64,000 nt of DNA from Endozoicomonas sp. SCSIO W0465 (GCF_023716865.1 NZ_CP092417.1:6928501-6992500); one strand, 5' to 3'. Counted from the first letter of the stretch, positions 42,175 through 51,613 are shown. The notes: generated by a model not told the origin, from the letters alone. A program made the numbers and translations.

Positions 42175-43985
42175 TCAGAAACCTCAACTACATTACAGGA
42201 AAGATCATCCGTCACCGGAATCTTTTTCATTTCTTCAGCAATCATCTCAGCCTGGGGACCGACGACAATTTGCAGGTTCTTCTCGCCCACACGTACCACC
42301 GCGGCTGCCCCCAGGGCCTTAATGCTGTCATCACTGACGCCGACAGCATCTTTCAGCGTCAGACGCAAGCGAGTGATGCAGGCATCAATCTGAGTAACGT
42401 TCTGATGTCCACCCAGCACTTTCAGGCACTGACGAGCGAACAGTGCGCTATTCACCGGTTCAACAGAATTTACGTCCATTTCTTTCTTCACTGTTTCCGG
42501 GGAAACAGCCTCCCGGGAAACAGCAGCTGCTAATTCCCGGGCCTGACCAGGCAACTGGATAGCATTCAGATCTTCATCAGCGGCAATTTCCTTCATTTCA
42601 CCAGCAATGATTTCTGCCTGTGGACCAAGAATAATCTGCAGGTTTTTCTCACCTACACGAATCATACCGCTGGCACCCAGAGCCTTGATGACACTCTCAT
42701 CAGCAACAGAGGGGTCTTTCAGTGTCAGACGCAGACGGGTGATACAGGCGTCGATGTTGGTGACGTTATCCAGACCACCAATCGCCCTGGTGAACTGACG
42801 AGCCTGATAAGCGTTGTCGCTCATGCCCTGTTTGTCCACTGCCGACACTTCTGAAGCACTCTCTGCCAAAGAACCGTCTTCATCTTCACGACCAGGCGTT
42901 TTCAGGTTGAATAGTTTGATGGCAAAGTAAAAAACGCAGAAGTAGATGGCGGCAAATGCCAGACCAATAACAATCAGGGTCCATGGTTTAGTTGCCAGTC
43001 CCCAGTTTAGCACCATGTCAAACAGACCGGCGGAGAAACCAAAACCACTCAGAACGCCCAGGGCATTGGTAACCACCAGAGAAGCACCGGTCAGCACAGC
43101 GTGAGCAGCATACAGGCCAGGAGCCAGGAACATGAACATGAATTCCAGAGGCTCGGTAATACCGGTCAGGAACGCCGTCAGGGCAACCGAGAAAAGCACA
43201 CCACCCACCTGTGTACGACGGCTCTTATGGGCAGTCAGGTACATGGCCAGAGCTGCTGCAGGCAGACCAAACATCATGACCGGGAAGAAACCGGTCATGA
43301 ACATCCCGGCCGTTGGATCACCAGCAAAGAAACGATGCAGATCACCGTTGACGACTTCACCGGCAGCATTGGTAAAGTCACCCAGACCAAACCAGAAGTA
43401 AGAGTTCAGAACGTGATGAAGTCCGAAAGGAATCAGGCCACGGTTCAGAGTACCGTAAACAAACTGGCCAACAGGACCAGAATCAGCAACACCGTGACCA
43501 AAAACATCAATACCATTTTGAATGGCAGGCCAGATGTGACCACATGCCCAGCCGATTGCCAGCATGAACAGACCGGTCATGATCGGTACCAGACGCTGGC
43601 CACCGAAGAAGCCAAGGTAAGTCGGCAACGACACCGCATGAAAACGGTTATAGGAATGACCGGCAACCATACCGCTGATGATACCACCGAAGAAGGACAT
43701 ATCGATGTCAGGATTAATGGTTGCCGTCGTTGCTTTCAGAATGAAAAAGCCAACAGCACCGGCAATGGCTGCAGCGCCGGCACCATCAAACGCCAGGCCT
43801 ACCGCTATACCCATAGAAAACAAAAGTGCCAGATTACTGAAAATCGCGTTCCCCGCCTGCGCCATAAAGGGAATATCCAGCAAATCAGGCTGGCCCAGAC
43901 GAAGCAGCAAGGCTGCGACAGGAAGAACGGCAATAGGCAGCATCAGCGCCTTACCGAGTTTCTGCAAGTAACCAAGGATGTTCAT
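42171..43985 (-). CDS. nagE: N-acetylglucosamine PTS permease NagE (EIIC with two EIIB domains)
   Basis: This 604-residue permease imports N-acetylglucosamine and phosphorylates it at C6. The EIIC membrane part (about 1-360) starts MNILGYLQKLGKALMLPIAVLPVAALLLRLG and contains the sugar-site motif TGITEPLEFMFMF. Two EIIB domains follow, each with an active cysteine in NIDACITRLRLTLKD or QIDACITRLRLTLKD: Cys414 and Cys536. Most NagE proteins have one EIIB, so the duplication is unusual. There is no EIIA domain; the coupled NagF supplies it. The gene diverges from nagB across a 250-bp control region with two candidate NagC operators. Confidence 0.95.
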   Translation of the reverse strand: MNILGYLQKLGKALMLPIAVLPVAALLLRLGQPDLLDIPFMAQAGNAIFSNLALLFSMGIAVGLAFDGAGAAAIAGAVGFFILKATTATINPDIDMSFFGGIISGMVAGHSYNRFHAVSLPTYLGFFGGQRLVPIMTGLFMLAIGWACGHIWPAIQNGIDVFGHGVADSGPVGQFVYGTLNRGLIPFGLHHVLNSYFWFGLGDFTNAAGEVVNGDLHRFFAGDPTAGMFMTGFFPVMMFGLPAAALAMYLTAHKSRRTQVGGVLFSVALTAFLTGITEPLEFMFMFLAPGLYAAHAVLTGASLVVTNALGVLSGFGFSAGLFDMVLNWGLATKPWTLIVIGLAFAAIYFCVFYFAIKLFNLKTPGREDEDGSLAESASEVSAVDKQGMSDNAYQARQFTRAIGGLDNVTNIDACITRLRLTLKDPSVADESVIKALGASGMIRVGEKNLQIILGPQAEIIAGEMKEIAADEDLNAIQLPGQARELAAAVSREAVSPETVKKEMDVNSVEPVNSALFARQCLKVLGGHQNVTQIDACITRLRLTLKDAVGVSDDSIKALGAAAVVRVGEKNLQIVVGPQAEMIAEEMKKIPVTDDLSCNVVEVSE

Positions 43986-44053
43986 GATTGATCAACCATT
44001 AATTCTTTATAGTGAGAGTATGTCTAGTTCTGTGTGCCGCTAAATCTTACTGA

Positions 44054-44076
44054 TTTATTTTTTTAAACAAAATAAA
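44054..44076. promoter_or_regulatory. Candidate NagC operator, nagE side
   Basis: TTTATTTT and AAAATAAA are perfect inverted arms separated by 7 bp (23 bp in all). This has the A/T-rich palindromic shape of NagC sites. It overlaps a plausible nagE -35 region (TTGTTT with TAAGAT about 15 bp further on the minus strand). Confidence 0.5.
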
Positions 44077-44088
44077 AACCCTGGGAAA

Positions 44089-44104
44089 GTTGATCCAGAT
44101 CATT
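44089..44104. promoter_or_regulatory. Candidate CRP site between the nag operators
   Basis: GTTGATCCAGATCATT keeps the central TGATC-N2-GATCA of the CRP consensus, with imperfect outer bases. It sits between the two candidate NagC operators. The E. coli nag control region also has a CRP site between its operators. The match is moderate. Confidence 0.4.
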
Positions 44105-44148
44105 ATTTCAAGACATTTTCTGCCCATTTACCGCCTTGCCAATTGCAG

Positions 44149-44181
44149 TTATTTTTCATCAAAAAATAAATAAGCTATGAT
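44149..44181 (+). promoter_or_regulatory. nagB promoter with overlapping candidate NagC operator
   Basis: The inverted repeat TTATTTTT…AAAAATAA at 44149-44169 overlaps a -35-like TTTTCA (44153-44158). The -10 box TATGAT lies at 44176-44181, 17 bp further. Its centre is about 94 bp from the nagE-side palindrome, close to nine helical turns. Looping between two such operators is known for E. coli NagC. Confidence 0.5.
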
Positions 44182-44235
44182 CTAAAACATCACAATTCCT
44201 CCTGAGCAGATTGAGAGAAGCCCGGAGTTTACGAC

Positions 44236-45036
44236 ATGCGCTTTATACCTCTGAAAGACAAACCCGCAGTTGGCCGTTGGGCTGCCCGATACATCGTCAA
44301 CCGTATCAAGGCATTTAATCCGACGCCTGAGCAACCCTTTGTGCTTGGTCTGCCTACCGGCGGTACGCCAATCCCGACTTACCAGGAACTGGTTCGTCTG
44401 CATCAGGAAGGGGAAGTAAGCTTTGCCAATGTTGTTACCTTCAACATGGACGAATACGTTGGCCTGCCAGCCAATCACCCTGAATGCTACCGGATGTTCA
44501 TGCACCGCAACCTCTTTGATCATGTGGATATCCCGGCAGCGAACATCAACTTTCTGGATGGTAATGCAGACAACCTGGAAGCTGAGTGTCTGCGCTATGA
44601 AGAAGCGATTAAAGGTTATGGCGGCATTGAGCTGTTTATGGGTGGTGTCGGACACGATGGGCACATCGCATTTAATGAACCCGGTTCTTCACTCGCCTCC
44701 CGTACCCGCCTGAAGACGCTGACCACTGAAACCCGTGAAGCGAACGCTCGCTTCTTTGATCAGGACATCAGCCACGTACCAAAACTGGCGCTTACCGTGG
44801 GCGTGGGAACGGTTCTGGACTCCCGTGAGCTGATGATTCTTGCCACGGGTTCTGATAAATCCCGTGCGGTTCAGGCCTCGGTTGAGGGATCAGTGAACCA
44901 TATGTGGACGATCTCAGCCCTCCAGCTTCATCCAAAAGCGATGATGATCTGTGATGATCCTGCAACTCTGGACCTGAAAGTTCGCACTCTGCGCTACTTC
45001 CAGGATATCGAATCTGAGAATATCAAGGACTTTTGA
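44236..45036 (+). CDS. nagB: Glucosamine-6-phosphate deaminase NagB
   Basis: This 266-residue enzyme converts glucosamine-6-phosphate to fructose-6-phosphate and ammonia, the last step of N-acetylglucosamine use. The catalytic residues fall at the E. coli positions: Asp72 in FNMDEYVGL, and Asp141, His143 and Glu148 in GGVGHDGHIAFNEPG. The phosphate-binding LPTGGTPIPTY is present. A GGAG ribosome site lies 9 bases before the ATG. It heads nagB-nagA-nagC, with one base between nagB and nagA. NagB proteins are hexamers activated by GlcNAc-6-phosphate in enterics; whether that holds here is not shown. Confidence 0.97.
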   Translation: MRFIPLKDKPAVGRWAARYIVNRIKAFNPTPEQPFVLGLPTGGTPIPTYQELVRLHQEGEVSFANVVTFNMDEYVGLPANHPECYRMFMHRNLFDHVDIPAANINFLDGNADNLEAECLRYEEAIKGYGGIELFMGGVGHDGHIAFNEPGSSLASRTRLKTLTTETREANARFFDQDISHVPKLALTVGVGTVLDSRELMILATGSDKSRAVQASVEGSVNHMWTISALQLHPKAMMICDDPATLDLKVRTLRYFQDIESENIKDF

Positions 45037-45037
45037 T

Positions 45038-46228
45038 ATGTCTGCGGAGCTTATCATCAGCCCGGAAAAGACTTATGCCCTGGTTAATTTCAAACCGTTA
45101 ACCGTTAATCCGGGGCAGGCGTCGATTGATACCATCATCATAGAGAATGGCCGAATTTCGGCCATTGGCAGGGCAGAGGATATTGCCGGTGATCATCAGG
45201 GTGATGACAGTCTGGAAAAAGTAGACATCAGTGGTCTTACGTTAAGCCCCGGTTTTATCGACTTGCAATTAAACGGCTGTGGCGGTGTGCTTTTTAACAG
45301 TGATATCTCCATTAATACGCTTGATATCATGCATGAAACCAATCTCCGCTCAGGTTGCACTGCATTTCTTCCTACGCTAATTACCAGCAGTGATGAGGAT
45401 ATACGACAAGCAGTTAATATCACCCGTGACTACATGGCCATGCATCCGGATCGTGTACCCGGTGTTCACCTGGAAGGTCCTTACCTGAATCTTCAGCGCA
45501 AAGGCATTCATGATCCGGACTACATCCGTGAGCCATCTTCTGCAATGATCGACTTTTTCTGTGACAATGCAGATGCCATTGCCATGGTGACACTGGCACC
45601 GGAAGTCTGCCCGGAAGGAACCATTGAAAGGCTGAGTAACGCGGGCATTATTGTTTCCATCGGCCACAGCAATGCCACCTGTGCGCAGGCCAAAGCGGCA
45701 GAAAAGGCCGGTGCAACCTTTGCCACTCACCTGCATAACGCCATGAGTCCCCTGGGCAGCCGCGAGCCTGGTGTGGTAGGTGCCATTTTTGATAGTCATT
45801 CCATCGGAGCCGGTATCATTGCTGATGGTCATCACCTGTCATGGGAGAACCTGCGCATCGCCCACCGCCTGATGCTGGACCGACTGGTGCTGGTGACCGA
45901 TGCGACCACACCGGCTGGCACTGATATGGCAACCTTTGTCTTCTCGGGACAAACCATCTACCACAAGGATGGCAAGTGCTCCAATGCTGATGGCACCCTT
46001 GCCGGCTCCGCACTCACCATGATTGAAGCGGTGGCCAATAGCATTCGCGCAGGAATTGAGCCCCAGTCTGTGATTCGCATGGCTACCGTCAATGCAGCAA
46101 AAGCCATTCATGTTGACAATAAGATGGGGAGCATTGCCGTTGGGCAATTTGCCAACTTCGCCATCTTTGATGACAGCTTTACCCTGCAGGGTACGGTCAG
46201 CGGCGGAGAATTGAAACTTAAACAATAA
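45038..46228 (+). CDS. nagA: N-acetylglucosamine-6-phosphate deacetylase NagA
   Basis: This 396-residue amidohydrolase removes acetate from GlcNAc-6-phosphate, feeding NagB. Residues expected at the metal and active site are present: Glu146 in GVHLEGPYLN, His210 in SIGHSNAT, His231 in ATHLHNAM, and the catalytic Asp288 in LVTDATTPAG. The first metal motif is DLQLNG instead of HxH, as in the one-metal E. coli type. The start is one base after the nagB stop. It is cytoplasmic. nagC follows 43 bp later, probably in the same transcript. Confidence 0.96.
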   Translation: MSAELIISPEKTYALVNFKPLTVNPGQASIDTIIIENGRISAIGRAEDIAGDHQGDDSLEKVDISGLTLSPGFIDLQLNGCGGVLFNSDISINTLDIMHETNLRSGCTAFLPTLITSSDEDIRQAVNITRDYMAMHPDRVPGVHLEGPYLNLQRKGIHDPDYIREPSSAMIDFFCDNADAIAMVTLAPEVCPEGTIERLSNAGIIVSIGHSNATCAQAKAAEKAGATFATHLHNAMSPLGSREPGVVGAIFDSHSIGAGIIADGHHLSWENLRIAHRLMLDRLVLVTDATTPAGTDMATFVFSGQTIYHKDGKCSNADGTLAGSALTMIEAVANSIRAGIEPQSVIRMATVNAAKAIHVDNKMGSIAVGQFANFAIFDDSFTLQGTVSGGELKLKQ

Positions 46229-46271
46229 CTCTACCTTATACGACTCTCCCAGAGCGTGAGAACGAAACTTA

Positions 46272-47489
46272 ATGACCACTGTAATTGCCAATCTGGACTT
46301 CGTAAAAGAGCGGAACATTTCTGCGGTTTACAAAGCGATTGTTGACCATGGCTCCATCTCGAGAATTCAGATAGCCAGACAATGTCGTCTGGCTGCCGGT
46401 AGCGTTACCCGTATCACCCGGCAACTGATGGAAGCCGGTCTGATTGTTGAGCAGGAGCAACAGACCTCTGAACGTGGGCGTCGGGCTACATCGCTGGCTC
46501 CCGGGCAGGGACAGATCCAGGTTCTGGCAGCAAGGGCAGGCAGAACCAGGCTGCACCTTGGCTTGTGTGACCTGTCAGGAACGCTGCTGGCAAAATACTC
46601 AGAGCCTGTTCAACCTTTGAATCAGGTTGAATTTACCGAACAGCTGATTTCAACCCTCAGAAAATTCCTTAAAACACATAAAAAGCATATTCGGTGTCTT
46701 GCCGGTGTAGGAATAACGACACCAGGCCTGGTTAATTCAGCCAAAGGGATTATTTCTTTCATGCCTCACCTATCTGTCAGTAATCTCCCTCTGGCAGAGC
46801 AGGTGTCTGACGCCCTGGGGATTCCCTGCTTTATCAACAACTTTATTTCGTCCATGGCGCTGGCCGAGTCACACTTTGGCGCCAGCCGTGGATTTAACAA
46901 CAGCCTCTTTGTCAGCATCCATAACGGTGTGGGTGCAGGCATGATTCTGGACGGCAAGCTCTATGAAGGCAGCACCCTCGCCGTTGGAGAGATTGGGCAT
47001 ATTCAGATCGACCCGCTGGGAGAACGCTGTTACTGCGGTAACTTTGGTTGCCTGGAAACACTGGTCTGTAATCCGGTCCTGGAAAAGCGCTGTCATAAGC
47101 TGCTGGCGTCGGGTGTTCCCAGTCTTTTAAATAAGAGCCCTAACGAAAAGGTGGATATCACTGCAATCTGCAGTGCCGCTAACGATGGTGATCAGCTGGC
47201 AAATGACCTATTGAAAGAAGCCGCAGGTAATCTCGGCAGGGCCATTGCCATGAGTGTCAATTTGCTTCGGCCAGATCGGGTAGTGCTTGCTGGTGAAATC
47301 TGTGGGGCTGCAAAGATAATCCACCCTGTAATCAAGCACTGCCTGAAAACACAGACAGTTTCAGTTAATGAAAACCTTGAAACCATAGTCGTTTATTCAA
47401 CGCTTTATGACAGCCCATGGTATGGGGGCTTTACTTTAGTGAGAAGGGCGCTACTGGAAGAAGGCCTGCTGCTGAAGCTTATACACTGA
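46272..47489 (+). CDS. nagC: ROK-family repressor NagC
   Basis: This 405-residue regulator of the NagC/Mlc type probably represses the nag genes until GlcNAc-6-phosphate binds. The N-terminal winged helix-turn-helix reads SRIQIARQCRLAAGSVTRITRQLMEAGLI (about residues 34-62). The ROK sugar-kinase-like domain has GVGITTPGLVN and the zinc site GEIGHIQIDPLGERCYCGNFGCLE with His and three Cys. Its place at the end of nagBAC matches autoregulation known from E. coli. Two palindromes before nagE and nagB are candidate operators. Confidence 0.93.
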   Translation: MTTVIANLDFVKERNISAVYKAIVDHGSISRIQIARQCRLAAGSVTRITRQLMEAGLIVEQEQQTSERGRRATSLAPGQGQIQVLAARAGRTRLHLGLCDLSGTLLAKYSEPVQPLNQVEFTEQLISTLRKFLKTHKKHIRCLAGVGITTPGLVNSAKGIISFMPHLSVSNLPLAEQVSDALGIPCFINNFISSMALAESHFGASRGFNNSLFVSIHNGVGAGMILDGKLYEGSTLAVGEIGHIQIDPLGERCYCGNFGCLETLVCNPVLEKRCHKLLASGVPSLLNKSPNEKVDITAICSAANDGDQLANDLLKEAAGNLGRAIAMSVNLLRPDRVVLAGEICGAAKIIHPVIKHCLKTQTVSVNENLETIVVYSTLYDSPWYGGFTLVRRALLEEGLLLKLIH

Positions 47490-47543
47490 ACGCCTTTGCT
47501 TCTTTGTGGTTGTTTTCTGGATCCAGTGCAAAATGTGACCAGT

Positions 47544-48281
47544 TCATAGCTGCCGATTATGACCATAGAGCCGGTAGGCTTCCAGGGCCAAAGCTTCATC
47601 CACCAGCATTTTCTCAAACTGCTTACGCTCCCCTTCCAGAGGAGATGACACTTTGGGGGTTTGCAGTTCAATTTTCAGGTCATTTTCATGGATGATCGAT
47701 AACTTCAGTTCGTGAACAGCCTCAACGTAGGCTTTATCAGCCTGCTTGAAGTCACCGGTAACCTCTGCAGCAACACAGTCTTTGAGGCAGTCCACAACCC
47801 GCGCCCGGCCTTCGGTAACCCTCGATTGCTCTCTGCCCTCCAGAAGGTCCAGCCAGAGCTGCGATTGCTCGCACTCCAGTTGCAGCTTTCTCAACGCCTG
47901 ATTACAGGCGCCCTCCGCTTTACCTTCTCCCAGGCGCTGCCAAGCCATTTGATTTTTCTGCTGAACCAGCGCAATCATTGCACCAATTTTTTTCAGCTTA
48001 TGAATGGGTTTGAGACGGGAAACCATCTTATAGATGAACGTCGGCAGGAAGTTTTTTATTCTGGCTCTAAAGCTCTTGTTATTGATCTTGAGACTCTGGC
48101 GAGAAGAGGGCTCAGCCAATATGACACTGCGATTTTCAAGGATTTTTTTCAGCTCTTTAAAGAGCTTCTTATCTTCACTGATGGCAGCCGACTCAAACTG
48201 TGAACAGTTACTTACCGGTCTCTTTACAGGATCTGATAAATCCTCTATCGGGCCACCATCAGACGGGTCCGGGTCACTCAT
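47544..48281 (-). CDS. Hypothetical protein, mostly helical
   Basis: I do not recognise this 245-residue protein. AAGGA lies a few bases before the ATG. The N-terminus is acidic and Asp/Pro-rich (MSDPDPSDGG), followed by a charged helical stretch (EDKKLFKELKKILENRSV). A basic segment follows (RIKNFLPTFIYKMVSRLKPIHKLKK), then glutamine-rich helices with two cysteines (CNQALRKLQLECEQSQLWLDLLEG) that could form a bundle. There is no signal peptide or clear membrane segment. It converges with nagC and is followed 38 bp upstream by the oxidoreductase fusion gene in the same direction. Confidence 0.6.
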   Translation of the reverse strand: MSDPDPSDGGPIEDLSDPVKRPVSNCSQFESAAISEDKKLFKELKKILENRSVILAEPSSRQSLKINNKSFRARIKNFLPTFIYKMVSRLKPIHKLKKIGAMIALVQQKNQMAWQRLGEGKAEGACNQALRKLQLECEQSQLWLDLLEGREQSRVTEGRARVVDCLKDCVAAEVTGDFKQADKAYVEAVHELKLSIIHENDLKIELQTPKVSSPLEGERKQFEKMLVDEALALEAYRLYGHNRQL

Positions 48282-48319
48282 TAAGCATCCTTAGGTCTAT
48301 TATGATCCAGTAAGGATAG

Positions 48320-50458
48320 TCAATGGCGCATCCATGTGTGGTATTTTTCCACAAGTGACAATAGCCCCCGGGGGGCATGGGCTTTCTTCCACTCACCAGC
48401 GGCATACTTGTTGGCCTCGCTCAGTGTTGGATAGATATGAATGGTACCCAGAATTTTATTAAGCCCCAGACCATGCTTCATCGCACTGACATATTCGGTA
48501 ATCAGCTCCCCGGCGTGATAACCCACAATGGTGACTCCCAGGATCTTATCTTTTCCCGGCACGGTAAGTACCTTCACAAAGCCCCGGGCTTCTTCATCAG
48601 CAATGGCTCTATCCAGGTCATCAATACCATATTTAGTCACTTCACAGGCAATACCCTGCTCCCGTGCCTCCCGCTCATTCAGCCCCACTCTGGCCACCTC
48701 AGGATCAGTAAATGTGCACCAGGGAATTACTGAATAATCCACTTTGAACTTTTTGAATCGGCCAAACAGTGCATTCACGGCGCAGTACCAGGCCTGATGT
48801 GCCGCCGTATGGGTAAACTGGTAAGGTCCCGCTACATCACCACAGGCATAGATATTGGGGTAACGGGTCTGCAGATAGTCATTCACCTCAATGGTTCCCC
48901 GCTCAGTTAACCCGATACCCAGTGCTTCCAGGCCAAGATTGGCCGTATTGGCTTTTCGGCCCGTGGCAAACAGGGCAACATCAAAATCAATTTCTACTTT
49001 CTGACCGTTAAAGCCAGCTTCCAGAAATTGGCGTTCGGCTCCGGTGTCTGGATCCTGAAGCTTCTGGAACGAGCGGACTTCGTGTTTCAACCTCAAGTCG
49101 ACTCCATCCTTGATAAACTGATCCATCACCACTGTCGAGACATCTTCATCTTCACGATGCAACAGCCGGGCCCCATGATCCACCTGAATGACCTGGATAC
49201 CCAGCCTGGTGAAAGCCTGAGTCAGCTCACAGCCAATAGGGCCACCGCCAATCACCAACATCCGACCGGGCTTATTTCGTAAATCCCAAATGGTGTCCGA
49301 TGTGTAGTATTCGATTTTATCAAGACCCGCCAGAGGGGGAACATAGGGTCGACCGCCACTGGCAATGACAATATTTCGGGAGGTGATTACTTTACCATCG
49401 ACCTCCACCTCCCAGGGGCTGATCAGCTGCGCAGAGCCACTGATGCAGTTAACCCCCAGACCGGAATAGCGCTCTACAGAATCGTGTGGCTCAACCTTGC
49501 GAACCACCTCCTGAACCCGCTCCATCACCACGGAGAAATTGACCTTCCCGGATACCTGGTCAATACCAAACTCATCGGCCCGCTTGAGGTAATGCGCCAT
49601 TTTGGCTGAGCGAATCAGGGCTTTACTGGGCACACAACCCGTATTCAGGCAATCTCCCCCCATTTTATGCTTTTCAATCAGCGATACCCTGGCCTTAACC
49701 GCTGCAGCAATATAGCTGCTGACCAGTCCGGCAGAGCCAGCACCAATCACTGTCAGATTATTATCAAACCGTGCCGGCCGCTGGTAGCGACCGTATAACC
49801 GGCGTCGTCTCAGCCATTCCATTAACATTCTGGCAATCCAGGGAAAAATACCCAAAAGAATGAAAGAGGCGATCAATGGCAGCGTTAAAATACCCTTGAG
49901 AGAGAGCTCTTCCACCAACCCAAGCTGGGCACCGGCATTGACGTAAACGGCCGTTCCCGGCAGCATCCCCAACTGACTAACCCAGCTGAATGTTCGGACC
50001 CGCATAGCGGTCAGCCCCATCACCAGATTGATGACGAAGAAAGGGACCGCCGGAATCAGCCTGAGCGTGACAAGATAGAAGGCACCATCCTTTTTTACCC
50101 CCTGGTTAATGGTGTCCAGATAGCCAGCAAACTTTTGTGTGGCCCAGTCTCTTAATAAGGTTCTTGACAACAGAAAAGCCAGAGTAGCACCGAGTGTGCT
50201 GGCAAAAGAGGCCAGCAAAAGCCCCTGGAACAGGCCAAAAATGGCACCGGACACCACCGTAAGCAGCGCCGCTCCCGGCAGTGAAAGGCCGGTCACAGCA
50301 ACGTAAATAACAAAGAAAGCGGCAGCCGTCAGTACCGGATCATCACGATAAAGGCCCTGAAAGAAATCACGGGTCAGATATTGCTGGCCGTTCAGGAGGT
50401 AAAACGCACCAATTACTGCGACAAGCACTGCCAGTAACAGCCATTTCTTTTTATTCAT
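48320..50458 (-). CDS. TVP38/DedA membrane domain fused to disulfide-oxidoreductase-type flavoprotein
   Basis: This 712-residue fusion has a TVP38/TMEM64 (SNARE-associated, DedA-like) membrane domain at residues 1-215, with GLSLPGAALLTVVSGAIFG and RLIPAVPFFVINLVMGL. A class I pyridine-nucleotide disulfide oxidoreductase follows from about 233. It has the FAD motif GAGSAGL, redox cysteines Cys270 and Cys275 in GGDCLNTGCVPSKAL, the NAD motif IGGGPIGCELTQAF, and ACGDVAGPYQFTH. The C-terminal HIYPTLSEA carries the usual catalytic His. It resembles MerA/Lpd-like proteins with no metal-binding domain. The substrate is unknown; a membrane-tethered thiol or quinone-linked reductase is plausible. Such fusions are known in proteobacteria. 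It diverges from hemB. Confidence 0.87.
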   Translation of the reverse strand: MNKKKWLLLAVLVAVIGAFYLLNGQQYLTRDFFQGLYRDDPVLTAAAFFVIYVAVTGLSLPGAALLTVVSGAIFGLFQGLLLASFASTLGATLAFLLSRTLLRDWATQKFAGYLDTINQGVKKDGAFYLVTLRLIPAVPFFVINLVMGLTAMRVRTFSWVSQLGMLPGTAVYVNAGAQLGLVEELSLKGILTLPLIASFILLGIFPWIARMLMEWLRRRRLYGRYQRPARFDNNLTVIGAGSAGLVSSYIAAAVKARVSLIEKHKMGGDCLNTGCVPSKALIRSAKMAHYLKRADEFGIDQVSGKVNFSVVMERVQEVVRKVEPHDSVERYSGLGVNCISGSAQLISPWEVEVDGKVITSRNIVIASGGRPYVPPLAGLDKIEYYTSDTIWDLRNKPGRMLVIGGGPIGCELTQAFTRLGIQVIQVDHGARLLHREDEDVSTVVMDQFIKDGVDLRLKHEVRSFQKLQDPDTGAERQFLEAGFNGQKVEIDFDVALFATGRKANTANLGLEALGIGLTERGTIEVNDYLQTRYPNIYACGDVAGPYQFTHTAAHQAWYCAVNALFGRFKKFKVDYSVIPWCTFTDPEVARVGLNEREAREQGIACEVTKYGIDDLDRAIADEEARGFVKVLTVPGKDKILGVTIVGYHAGELITEYVSAMKHGLGLNKILGTIHIYPTLSEANKYAAGEWKKAHAPRGLLSLVEKYHTWMRH

Positions 50459-50527
50459 AACGCCTTCCAGTAGCTAACACCTTGAGTTGGATACGACAAT
50501 TCCTGCAAACTCATACGTTCTTTCCCG

Positions 50528-50533
50528 TATAAT
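50528..50533 (+). promoter_or_regulatory. Putative -10 box upstream of hemB
   Basis: A perfect TATAAT lies 79 bp before the hemB start. The -35 candidate 17-18 bp upstream (CTGCAA) is weak. Confidence 0.4.
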
Positions 50534-50611
50534 GCCACCGCCATTGCAGAAAGAAAAATCGTCAAATTTGAAAACGGGGCTGTTTTTTAACAGCTCTGAA
50601 GGATAACCCCT

Positions 50612-51613
50612 ATGATTCAGCGCCCTTTTCCTGCTGCCCGCCCAAGGCGTATGCGTTACAACGACTTTTCCCGCCGCCTGATGCGCGAAAGTCAACTTTC
50701 CGTCGACAACCTCATCTACCCACTGTTTATCGTTGACGGTAACCAGCAGCGTCAACCGGTTGCATCCATGCCGGGTGTTGAACGCCTCAGCATTGATTTG
50801 CTTCTTGAGGAAGCCGCTGAGCTGGTCGAGCTGGGTATTCCAGCGATAGCACTGTTTCCGGTCACCCCGGCTGACAAGAAATCCGCGCTGGCGGAAGAGG
50901 CCTGGAACCCGGAAGGCCTTGCCCAGAGCGCGGTTCGGGCACTGAAAAACCAGTTCCCGGAGCTGGGTGTGATTACCGATGTTGCGCTGGATCCATTTAC
51001 CTCCCATGGTCTTGATGGCCTGACCAATGAGGATGGTTATGTGATCAATGATGAAACGGTTGCAGCCCTTGTCCGTCAGGCACTGTCTCATGCAGAGGCA
51101 GGCGCCGATATTGTTGCCCCATCGGACATGATGGATGGTCGGATTGGTGCCATCCGCCAACGACTGGAAGCGGAAGGCCACATCAATACCCGTATTCTGG
51201 CTTACTCTGCCAAATACGCCTCCAACTACTACGGCCCCTTCCGGGACGCTGTGGACTCAGCCGGCAACCTTGGCAAAAGCAATAAATTCAGCTTCCAGAT
51301 GGACATTGCCAATGGTGATGAAGCGCTGCACGAGGTCGCTGCAGATCTGGCAGAAGGTGCGGATATGGTGATGGTCAAACCAGGCATGCCCTACCTGGAT
51401 GTCGTTCATCGCGTTAAAGAGGCGTTCAAGGTGCCCGTCTTTGCCTACCAGGTCAGTGGCGAATACGCCATGCATAAGGCCGCAGCTGCCAATGGCTGGC
51501 TCGATGGCGATGCCGTTATGATGGAATCGTTGATCTGTTTTCGCAGAGCCGGAGCTGACGCCATTCTGACTTACTTTGCAAAAGATGCCGCCAGGCTTTT
51601 GGCCGCTTCATAG
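50612..51613 (+). CDS. hemB: Porphobilinogen synthase HemB
   Basis: This 333-residue enzyme joins two 5-aminolevulinate molecules to porphobilinogen in haem synthesis. The Schiff-base lysines are Lys201 (AYSAKYAS) and Lys256 (VMVKPGMPY). The metal site reads DVALDPFTSHGLDG, with Asp in place of the cysteines of zinc enzymes, so this is the Mg-dependent type seen in Pseudomonas. AAGGA precedes the ATG. An IS66 copy sits 23 bp after the stop, before ppk; hemB and ppk are neighbours in pseudomonads too. Confidence 0.97.
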   Translation: MIQRPFPAARPRRMRYNDFSRRLMRESQLSVDNLIYPLFIVDGNQQRQPVASMPGVERLSIDLLLEEAAELVELGIPAIALFPVTPADKKSALAEEAWNPEGLAQSAVRALKNQFPELGVITDVALDPFTSHGLDGLTNEDGYVINDETVAALVRQALSHAEAGADIVAPSDMMDGRIGAIRQRLEAEGHINTRILAYSAKYASNYYGPFRDAVDSAGNLGKSNKFSFQMDIANGDEALHEVAADLAEGADMVMVKPGMPYLDVVHRVKEAFKVPVFAYQVSGEYAMHKAAAANGWLDGDAVMMESLICFRRAGADAILTYFAKDAARLLAAS

